Positions 22,601 to 34,600 of a stretch of DNA of 64,000 nucleotides are shown here, piece by piece. Position 1 is the stretch's first letter. Each line of letters begins with the position of its first letter. Origin of the DNA: Atherix ibis. Taxonomy: Eukaryota > Arthropoda > Insecta > Diptera > Athericidae. Made by a program: the position numbers and the translations under genes. The stretch lies in contig OY282605.1 of assembly GCA_958298945.1 (NCBI GenBank), forward strand, positions 24,282,811 through 24,346,810, written 5' to 3'. The notes below the pieces were generated by a model, which did no database searches, was not told the DNA's origin, and was given only the letters and a program-made list of their open reading frames with translations.

Positions 22601-25600
22601 CACTTAAAATAATAAAAATTTAATGAAAAATATTGTATATTAAAATTTTGTAATTTTTTTCAGTTTATGGTATGTACGAGTAATTTTTGAATAGCATAAA
22701 ATTTTTTTCTTCAAATAGTTTAAAAAATCCTATAAACATTTAATAAAAACATTCAGTTTTAAAATTTTTAAGTGGAAGCAATTTAATCAATTCGATGGAA
22801 AATATTAAAAAATGTTCAAGTATAAAAATTATTTTATTTATATAAAATTTTTGATAAAAATTGAAATTTGAAAAAAACATTTTTAAATGTAAAATTATTA
22901 TTTGTATACTTAATAAAAATTTAAAAAAAAAATGGCAACAATTAACAGAGGTTTTCTGAGTTAAATTATTGATAAAAAATGTTGTTTTTAATTTAAAAAA
23001 AAAATTTTCCGAGAAAAACATAATTGTTAATAAATTTTTTTACGAAAATAATAGTTTTTATTATAAATTAGGAAGGGCGGATGTCTTTTCCTATATATCT
23101 TTTCTGTCACTTTAACGTTCACCTAATTAGAGTTCAATAAAATGCCTGAGGTCTTAAGTAAAAGAATACCTGAATAGGTCCGTATGTCAGATTTTCGTAA
23201 ATGTTCTGTCTGAATTATTGCAAAAGCGGCAATAAATCGTACTGCTTGCATAAATTTGTGTATATTTTTTTATGCACACATGACACCCACTGACATCTAG
23301 TTTTCGTAATTGAAACTCTTTGAATTTCAAAAGCATAATTAATATCCATTCAAAATTACTTATTCCAAGCAAAAATACAATTTAAACACGATACAAGGCA
23401 ACATGATATTATTTATTTTGTAATTATCAAGCGCCTCAATTTTGTAGACTTTCGGATAGTTTTAAAACACGCCATTCTCCATGAAAGTGGTAGCATTCCG
23501 AAGTGCTTGCATACTTTTGTTGTTTTTCAAGTTGGTTATATTGAAAGCCTACCCGCAACAACACCAACCTGCCCCGACATACTACACAGAATAGTAGAAC
23601 ATCTGTTCCCGGAGAAACCAGAACTCCCCGACTACCACCCGGAGGATGAAGAAGTGGAAATTCCTGGTGTGACCATGGAAGAGCTCACGAGGGCCTGCAC
23701 TAGATTTCAGAATGGCAAGGCAGCAGCACCGAGCGGCATACCCAACATCGCACTGAAGAGTGCAATTGCCGCCAGGCCAGACTTGTTCATAAGCATGTAC
23801 GACGCATGCCTGCGACAAGGCGTATTTCCGACCCGATGGAAGCAACAAAGATTGGTTCTTATCCCAAAAGGGAAGAAACCACTGGACGAGCCAGCTTCCT
23901 ATCGTCCACTTTGCATGCTGGATTCGGGCGGGAAGAACTTGGAGCGGATGGTGGCCGACAGATTGGAGCAATACATCGATCCTCAACTTTCCGAATTTCA
24001 ATTCAGATTCAGGAAGGGGAGATCGACCATCGACGCGTTGGAACTCGTCACGAACATTGCAAAGGAAGCCATCTCAGGAAAGAGCTGGAGAGGCGGTTCT
24101 AAAAAGTATTGCCTCATTGTCACCCTGGACATCAAGAACGCGTTTAACTCGGCCCGCTGGGATCGAATCTTGGAGGCTTTTGAGAACATGGGGGTGCCCT
24201 ACTACCTACGGAGGATGGTCAGATCATACTTCAGTGATCGACTACTGCAATACGAGACCGAGGACGGACCAGCAGAGTATGGGGTCATAGGAGGGGTACC
24301 TCAGGGCTCTGTCCTGGGGCCACTCTTGTGGAACGTCATGTACGACGGCCTACTCCATCTGCAATTACCGACGAACACAATACTCGTGGCTTTCGCGGAC
24401 GACGTAGCGGTTGTCCTGGTAGCCAAACACCTAGAGGAACTGAAAGCCGCATTCTCCACCACCATCCGAAGCATAAGACAGTGGATGACATCGGCAGACC
24501 TGTCTTTGGCGGAACATAAGACCGAGGCACTCCTTGTGAGTAGCCGGAAGAAAATGGAGACCATCACCATAAGAAGAGGCGATCACGACATCCAGTCGCT
24601 ACCCTACATCCGGTATCTAGGAGTGGTCTTGGATGCCAGACGCAACTACAAGGAACACATCTCCAGCGTCAGCAGGAAGGCATCAGCAGTACAGGGCGCA
24701 CTTTCGCGGATAATGCCCAATATCGGAGGCCCCTGCCAAATCCGAAGGCGACTACTGGCAACTGTGGTTACCTCCGTCCTGCTATACGGAGCACCAGTGT
24801 GGGCGAAATCGCTAGAGCTAACAACATACCGCAAGACAATGACATCAGTCCAGCGGCTCTCAGCGATCAGAGTGGCGTCAGCATACCGAACGGTATCACA
24901 CGATGCGGTCAACATCGTGGCATCATGCCCACACATCGACATCCTGGCAGGAGAGCGGGAACGCCAACATCGCAGGAAGACGGAAGAGCGGCGAAAGGTC
25001 CTCTGTGAAGAGGAGAGACCCGAGAGTCTTCGCCTCTGGCAAGAGAGATGGGACAACTCGACGAAGGGTCGGTGGATTCATCGGCTGATCCCACATGTTA
25101 CGAGGGGTCACTCGCCTGCACGGGGAAGTCGGGTATTACATCACCCAAGTCTTGACTGGGCATGGATGCTTTCGGGCATACTTGCACAGATTCAAGAGAA
25201 CTGACTCCCCATCGGCTTGGAACAGAATTGAAGAGTACGCGGAATCCATTATCAAGGATCTCCACACAACGTACGAAGAATAGGCCGCGAGACGTCATAA
25301 CATCGGGACAGCAGTAGCATCAAACAAGAACGCCCCGGCGAAGTAGTATTAACAAAGAATGCCGCCGGGGAACCATCGTTCCGGGAGCAAGATCAGAGGT
25401 GCAGGTTAGGTTTTAGCGAGGTAAAAATCCCTCATAACTCGCCTGGCAGGAAAAACTTCCAGGCGAGTACCTTTTGAAGGTTTTCCCCTGTACTTCATTA
25501 ATCTAAACACAAAAAAAAGTTGGTTATATTGACACTTATCGGAAAGTGCATATGAATGTATGTTTTTCATCTTTTTTTTATAAAGAATTTACAAAATAGT

Positions 25601-28600
25601 TTTTTTGTTGATGACATTTAATAAGAAGTTTTTATTTAAGAATATGAATTGTTTTGTAAAGGGTTGTTGGTCATTCAACGGAATGAGGTAATTTCTTTCT
25701 TTCGGTAAGTTGACATCTTTATTTTTATTAGAAAAATTAATAAAATAATATTTTTTTATTGATAATAAAATACAATAATTTGTAAGCATTGTTCGGCGAG
25801 TGTAAGTCTTCCCATGATCCTAAAACTGAGCACTTTTGATTTTTATAAACGTCACGTGTCATGCGTGATCTGTCAAAAATAAAAATATGAAAAAACCAAA
25901 CAGCAAAATAATCATGCGATATAACCATAAACTAAAACCAGTCTGGACATATGGCATATAACTCTGAGCATGTGCCATGTAGTGTCATGTCGGCAAAATA
26001 CAAATATTTCTCAATAAAGGTACTAAGAAATATAGTCAATGCTCTGTGCTATATACGTGATAATCTAGGAATTAGGAAAGTAGTCAGCGAAATAAAAAAA
26101 AATTTAATGTCGAGGCAGTAACCTACAATCGAACCTAGGAATTAGGGAACTAGTCAGCGAAATAAAAAAAATATTAATGCCGAGGCAGTACCCTACAATG
26201 GTATCTTGGAATTAGGGAAGTAGTCAGCGAAATAAAAAAAAATGTTAATACCGAGGCAGTACCCTACAATGAGACCTAGGAATTAGGAAAGTAGTCAGCG
26301 AAAAAAAAAATGTTAATGCCGAGGCAGTACCCTAGAATGGGACCTAGGAATTAGGGAAGTAGTCAGCGAAATAAAAAAAATGTTAATGCCGAGGCAGTAC
26401 CCTAGAATGGGACCTAGGGATTAGGGAAGTAGCCAGCGAAATAGAAAAAAATGTCAATGGCGAGGCAGTCACGTCAATATCAAAGCAGTCACACTTCTTG
26501 ATTGTCAAAACCAAATCAGAAAGTTGAAAACTAAAGCACCTGATTTGGTATATTTGTAATGTTGAGATTAGAGACTTTTATCGATGAATAAAAATTAGTT
26601 TAAGATCTCAGAAAAACTAGTTTTAATAACATAGGAGTTAAATCTTAAAATAAACTCATACTACTAAGTGTATTTTAAGATTTTCACCTTTAAAATAAAA
26701 CAAACATTTTTCGAATTCAAAAACATTATTTTTAATTCAAGGAACATTTTTTTATTGTAACAATAACAATAAAAAAATGTTCCTTGAATTAAAGAGGACT
26801 GAGTTCAAGGAACATTTTTTTATTGTAAACTGTATCGAAATTACCCACTCCTGATATGAGTTTTTATGTAACACAATGTTTATACAATAGCAGAGGACTG
26901 GTCCCGGTAGAAAAGTGTGAGAATGCCCTATGAATAAAACAATTTAACCAGCACCAAACAACACTTTGGAAGTCTACATTGGACGAGTTATGGCGGACAT
27001 AGGAGGTGTGCTCAAAAAGTATCGCGTATTTTTAATTTCCGCGGGTTACGTTTATACGATTTTCGAATCGAATATGTTGGTATTCATGTCTCTCACTTAT
27101 GCCGACAAGTTCGGCCATTTTATATATTCAGTTAATTTTTGACAGCTGCTTTGATTACACGTGTTTTGCCTCACTTTCGATTTTTGCCCATCTTCGACCA
27201 AAAACAGTATCGCATTAACTTTGCTAAGGAGCTGTTGAACTCTGTCCGCGATGATCCAAATTTGCTCCAGAGGATCATAACTGGTGACGATTTATGGGTT
27301 TATTGTTATAACGTGGAAATTAAAGCTCAATCATCCCAATGGAAGCTGCCGCACGCGCCAAGACCGAAAAAAGCGCGACAAGTTCGGTCGAATGTGAAGA
27401 TTTTGCTTATAGTTTCCTTCGATTGCAGGGGTGTGGTATATCATGAGTTCTTGCCACAGGGTAGAACGGTCAATGAGGAATATTACCTGCAAGTTATGCG
27501 CAAGGTTCGCGAAGCAATCCACCAGAAACGCCCGGATTTGTGGAAGAACAAAAATTGGCTTTTGCACCATGATAACGCATTGTTGCTTGTGCACGAATTT
27601 TTGGCCAAAAACAACACACTAATAATGCCGCAGCTACCGTATTCGCCAGATCTGACCGCCTGTGACTTTTTCTTCTTTCCGAAACAGATTCTTTGATACA
27701 TTTTTTGGAATGGGCAAAAATCGAAAACGAGCCAAAACACATGCAAGCAAAGCAGCTGTCAAAAATTGACTGAACATTCAAAATGGCCAAAATTCGCGAT
27801 CCTTTTTGAACAGAACTTGTACAGTCAAAAATTTTGACCGATCGGATAAAGGATTATTTTTGGAATTAAATTTTTTTTTTGTAATTAAAAAAAAAAACTT
27901 TTCCTTAGAAAACAACTTCTGTTATCAATTAAAGTTTATAAGCAGATAAAGGAATATTATTTATCAATTAGGAGCTTTAAAAAAAAAAATTTATAACAAC
28001 TTGGATAGGAAAAAATTGCTTATTGACTTCATCAATTTATTGACATATAATCTCAAAAATTTATCAATCTACTAATATATAATAACGATCCTGTATTTTT
28101 CATCTAATATACCAGAGGATACTCTTATAGTGTAAGATAAATGTTTACGTAATGGTATCATTCGTCGAGACAAAAGATTGGGCAACTCTCAGTTGATTAA
28201 AGATGTTATCTAAAGAGTCCTTGAACTTTCGCTTTTCCGTATGACGTAATTTATTATTCCGTCGATGGAATATTCCACCAGAAGCATCTCGCCCCCCCCC
28301 TACACACAACCCCAAAAAATATAGTATGTCATGTAAATAATGAAAAACAATTTCTAGATAAATATTTACCCTTAAAAATCTATTCTATTGTGTCTAACTT
28401 CATGGTTTATTGATTTCCGAAATTTGTTTGATTTCTAAAAATTTCAAGACCCCAAAGGGGAGCGACTATTTTCCATTTAATCATTTACGATATTAAACAA
28501 CAGAAGAAAAAAAAACAAACAAACAAAAGCCAAAATTATATACAATAAAAAAGAAAGGACATTTTCTTATCGATGAAATTATTTTATTTTTGTTCGAAGA

Positions 28601-31600
28601 TTTGTTCAAAAATTGATGAAAATAAATGAAATTTTTCTTTCAACTATTCACGAGTTTATTTTGGAAGTATTTTATGCGATATTATGTATTATTTACAGCA
28701 TACTTAGAATATAAAGCCGATAAAATTACATTTCCAACTAAAACAAATCATCTTATTTTAATATTCTTTGGATTTTTGCTAGTTGTATTGATGAGAAAAG
28801 AAATATTCTCCTATTTTCATATGGACTACCGGTACAGTAAAGGCAGGTATCACAACGAATTTAAATCCTATTTTGTTAAAAGAAATTAAGGTGAAAATAA
28901 TCTTAATTCTGTACTTTTGTACTTAAAGATTTATGCAGATGAGAAATTTTTATATACCATATAAGCAGATCATGTCCTTTAAGCAATATTTAAAGATTAT
29001 ATCTTGAAAATACGTTTATGTATATAGTTTACGGTGGCTTTATTCGTTTTTATAATTGCTTATCGTATACCATATTTACTGTTGCTTCTTAAAAACTTGT
29101 GAGAAAAATACTTTTGAAAAAAAACAAAGTATTTTTTTAACAAAAAAAAATAGAAAAGAAAAATTGAAGAGAAAATATTTTTTTCCTAAACTGCTTTATT
29201 ATAACTTAATAAAAACAAGATTTTTATGTTGAAAAGTTCTTATTTACTTTCAGGATTTCTTATTTTAAAGAGTAGAAGTAAAGGAAATTAGCACTTTTTA
29301 TATAAAATTCTATTGCGAATAAAATTAAATTATATAAAAAATAAAATTTGATAAACAATTTGAAAAAATTCATTCCTCTTTAAAGGATAATTCGAACAGA
29401 TTATTTACTGTAACTTTAAATATAAATTTGTACATTTTGTATAAGACTTTAAGATCTTTAAGGTTAAAGATTATATATCATCGTCCGTAATAATGGCAAA
29501 AAAAAAAAAACTTTTTCAAATATGAACAGGTCAAAATGAAGAGAGAAAATTTGGTTACAGTTGAACAATTATTGTAGGCTTTGGGAATATATACGAGGTC
29601 TGTTCAAGAAGTATCACGAATTTTGAATTTCCGCGGGTTACGTATATTCAATTTTCGATTTTTTTTGTGGCATTATGTTGATACTCATGTCTCTGACTTA
29701 TGCCGACAAGTTTGAATGTTCAGTTAATTTTTGACAGCTGCTTTGCTTGCACGTGTTTTGGCTCGTCTTCGATTTTTGCACTTTTCAAAAATAGGATCAA
29801 AGAAACTGTATCAAATTTTGTGTGAAAAACAAAATTAATTGCTCGAACGCATTCCGAATGTTGACTGTGGCATATGGTGAAGCTACCTTGGACCGAAGCA
29901 ACGTTTATCGGTGGTACAAACAGTTCTTAGAGGGCCGAGAAGGTGTGAACGACGAAAAGCGTGGCGGACGCCCGAGCACGGCAACAACAGACAAAAACAT
30001 TGATGAAGTGAAGAAAATAGTATTGACCAATAGTCGAATCACCGTCAGAGAAGTTGCTAAGGACTTAAACATATTGATTGGCTCGTGCCATTCGATTTTT
30101 ACCAATGATTTGGTCGGGAGACGGGTCGCCGCAAAATTCGTACCAAAATTGCTCAATTTCGATCAAAAAAAACATCGCATTAACATTGCTAAGGAGCTAT
30201 TGGACTCTCTCCTCGACGACCCATATTTGCTCCAGAGGGTCATAACTGGTGACGAATCATGGGTTTATGGTTATGACGTGGAAACAAAAGCTCAATCATC
30301 CCAATGGAAGCTGCCGCACGAGCCAAGATCGAAAAAAGCACCAAGTTTGGTCGAATGTGAAGGTTTTGCTTGCAGTTTTCTTCGATTGCAGGGCCGTGGT
30401 GCATCATGAGTTCTTGCCACAGGGTAGAACGATTAATAAGAAATATTACCTGCAAGATATGCGCCAGAAACGCCCGGATTTGTGGAAGAACAAAAATCGG
30501 CTTTTACCATTTTTGGCCAAAAACAACTCACTAATAATGCCGCAACCACCGTATTCCCTAGATCTGCCCCACTGTGACTTTTTCTAGTTCCTAAAACTGA
30601 AGAGCTCCATAAAACGATGACGCTACGCTACGATTGAGGAGATATAGACGGCATCGAAGGAGGAGCTGAACAAGATCACAAAAAATGATTTTTTGAAGTG
30701 CTTCGAGTATTGGTTAAAACGTTTGCACAAGTGTATAATATCTGGTGGGGATTACTTTGAAGGGAACAAAATAGATATTCATGAATAAATAAATAATTTG
30801 TGAAAAAACACAAAATTCGTGATACTTTTCGAACAGACCTCGTATATATATTTTTTTGTTGTTGAAAACTTTATTGTAATTTATTAGATGTGTACGAGAA
30901 TAATTTTCTATTTTTTCTTTTTCATAAAAAATTTTCTATTAAATCTTTTATAAAATCCTGGCCAGATGATTAAACCTCGTACTAGAAGAAAACCTCACAC
31001 CCAACCAAGGTGCTTTTCGAGCTGGCAGGAGAACCCACAAATGTTTTCAATTAACATGACTATTAATCTCTCGTGGAGGCAAATGGAATCTTAACATTAA
31101 ACATTATATTGACAGAGTTAATACCATTTACAATATGGTTAAACGCCTAGTTAGTAGGGGAAATAGGATCTAGCAAACTGAGCTAATACAAGTAATAAAT
31201 GCCTCACTTGATGGCCAGTGGCGCTCAGCGGACCTTGCCAGTTGGATCCATGTTAATTGAGACGGGAATGTACTTCAAAATTTTAACTAACAATCAGGCT
31301 CCTCTTTTTTCCACTATAAAATCTATCTCGACTGCCTGTCCGGTAAAAATATCCTTCATCCTTCCCTATATTGCGCACCTAGTTATGGACGATCCTTTTA
31401 TCATTAACACCGAGTTTTCTACTAACACTCTATATCAATCGAACTGAGGAGCTTCAGGAAAAAGAAAACGGACCCGCTCTTATACAGGAAACTTTTCCTG
31501 CAAGAGCTTAATACGGTAGAAAATGCTGTGCTACTTTTTACGAATGCGATCGTAAACGACGATGGAGCGGCCTTTGATATAATAACAGTTACGGCCGGCC

Positions 31601-34600
31601 ATACCAGACATGCCTCAGCTGCTCACGAAGTGGAAAACGCAGAGATGGGGGGGAAGCAAAACTTGTAACCTGGCTTTGCGGAAACACCTTCCTCTCAAAA
31701 CATTGGAATCACATTTTTCGAACCATATATTTGGAAACTAATCCGAAGTTCTAGACAAGAAAGCTGCTCACGATTAGAATTGGTCATACTGCGCTTACAC
31801 ATGACTTTCTATTTAACAACCTTCAATCGCCCCAGCTGCCAAAAAGAGACGGAGGTAGTCCTAATCAGGGGCAGATAGAGAAGAGAGAATAGCACTATTA
31901 TGATTGGCGAACATGAGGTAATCTCGGAACCATTTCTAAAGTATCTAAGGGTGATGATTGACGTGAGACTGCGGTTTCAGGAGCACCTACTATAAGTTGC
32001 TGGAAAGGCTGCTGAGACAATAATGGAGGTTGCACATGGTTAATGCCGAATCTTGGGGAACCCAGGCAGAGAAGGAGGGGACACTATTGGCTACCACGGT
32101 CGTGTCAATCCTGCTGTATGCTCTGTGCCAATATGGGCAGATGGGTTGATTAGAGCAACCTACATACGTGGAGTAATGTCAGTCTACCGTAGGAGCGGCC
32201 TGCAGGTGGTCTGCGCATTCCGTACGGTGTCATACGAAGCCATTTGTGCTGTGGTCGGAATGAGACCGATTGAAATATTGGCATATGAACGGCAGAGGCT
32301 GTACAGCCGGAGAGGTCGGTTTGACTCTTTGGCCCGCTTCGAGGCTCAAAATCGGACTGACCGTCCGATTCGAGGCAGATGGACTGACCTTCGAGGCAAA
32401 ATGTAGCAATGCATTGCACTTATCTCGGGCACTGTCACTGCTTATGACAGTAGAGGTTTAGATAGTCCTCGCCACCAGCAGGTGGAGAGTCAGCTTGTAA
32501 CTGATTCTATCTGCTAACTGCCAGTAATGGTGGTGCGTTGATTGAGCGTATCTCGATCCCTATAGTCGTAGGCGACTCGTGGTCTAATGCATTGGCAACA
32601 AAATCACGTTAAATAATAAACTTTCACTGACCTTCGAGGCAAAATGTAGCAATGCATTGCACTTATCTCGGGCACTGTCACTGCTTATGACAGTAGAGGT
32701 TTAGATAGTCCTCGCCACCAGCAGGTGTAAAGTCAGCTTGTAACTGATTCGATCTGCTAACTGCCAGTAATGGTGGTGCGTTGATTGAGCGTATCTCGAT
32801 CCCTATAGTCGTAGGCGACTCGTGGTCTAATGCATTGGCAACAAAATCACGTTAAATAATAAACTTTCACTGACCTTCGAGGCAGATGAACTGACCGTCC
32901 GATTCGAGGCGCGCTTCGAGGCAGATGGACTGACCGTCTTATCCCCATTCCTTACCGTAGCTCTACGAGCGCAGTACAAACCAAAGTACTCTTAAAACAA
33001 AAATGGGTACCACGGGGATCGGGAGCCCCACAGTAGAATATACTGTGCCTGATCGAGGTGAGGCGCCATTCGGCAGCTACGTGGTGGTTGTGGTTAATAC
33101 CCATGTCGCGGGTACGGTCTTCTGACCGCAGGTGTGAGGTAACTGGCAAATGTAGCAATGCATTGCACTTATCTCGGGCACTGTCACTGCTTATGACAGT
33201 AGAGGTTTAGATAAACCTCGCCACCAGCAGGTGGAGAGTCAGCTTGTAACTGATTCTATCTGTTAACTGCCAGTAATGGTGGTGCGTTGATTGAGCGTAT
33301 CTCGATTCCTATAGTCGTAGTCGACTCGTGGTCTAAAGCATTGGCAACTAAATCACGTTAAACAATAACCTTTCACTGACCGTCTTATCCCGACGGTGGA
33401 TCCGTGGATATACCGACGATATGGTGGATGTTGCTTACTACCTAGTGTATTCCAATTTGTGAAGGGACATAAATGTTTTCGGGCTTACCAATTCCGCTTT
33501 GAATTGGATTTTAGCCCAATGTGCTTTTCTTGTGACGGGATGCTGGAGACCGAAGAGCACGTGTTCTTTGACTGCACTAATGCGCAAAGAAAAGGGGCTC
33601 AGAAGTGCGCTGGTGGACCCCTAACAACGGAAAATGATGTTGAACTTGAGAACGGCTTAGTAGGCTGTCAAAGTCCTTGTGACAACAGTCCTAAAAAAAC
33701 TACGTCTGGATAAGCGTGAGAGAAAACGCTAGTAATTTATCAGAGTAGTGATTTCGTTCAATTCCTGCCCCACGATGTAATGCCTGACAGCGTTTCCGTG
33801 GAGACATATAGATATGTGATCAAGTAAGGCGGTTTAAGTGGGATGAAGTCCCACACTTTGTCTTTGGATGATTTCCCCCGCTATTGGGGATTGTTCGCAT
33901 GATGTTATTTGCGATGGGATGCCGGTGGCTTTTCTCCCTTTCTTGAACGATCTAGTATGCAACTTTGGAATCCGTAAGGATGGCTACTTTATTAGCTGTA
34001 ACTATGCTACCATATTGTCTCATATTATTGTAAGTATACAATATAGAATCTGATTACTACAATTTTTGTGTAGTTGTAAATATCTAATAAAATTTGAAAA
34101 GCTAATAAAATTTCAATATTTATGAGTAATCAAAAATTATATTAAACTAATCTTAAAAGCTTTCTAAAAGAATCTTTTGTACAAATTACTCTGCATTTAA
34201 TATAAGCTTCCATCTTGCAATTAACATAGAGTATCTGTAGTGCTTGTTTTAGTTTATTATTTAATTATAAGAAAAATGTTATCTTTTTTAATTTATTTTT
34301 CTAATAATATAAAAATCAGTTTTCGAAGTATAATTTTCTCCATCAGAAATAAACATTTTTTGCCCAAATTTGTTTCGTAAGCAAAGAATTTTTTTTTAAA
34401 TGATTAATTATTTTTTGAAAATTTAGTCTAGACTAAAATAAAAAGTTTTTTATAAAAAAAAAAATGAACGCTAAACTAATTTTTCTAATTTAAAAAAGAA
34501 AGTTTCTCTTTTAATAAATTCTAATATCTTAATGAGTATTTTTTCAAAGCATATACAAAAGTATCTAATTTGTATTTAAATAAAAAATGTTGACGGGTTT

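Noticed and set aside
28626..28889. 87-codon frame in Arl6 intron 1
   Set aside because: Phe/Lys/Tyr-rich product typical of AT-rich noise; no domain, no conservation evidence.
32398..33385. tRNA genes suggested by A/B-box-like words
   Set aside because: No cloverleaf could be drawn by eye; kept only as a speculative SINE-like note.
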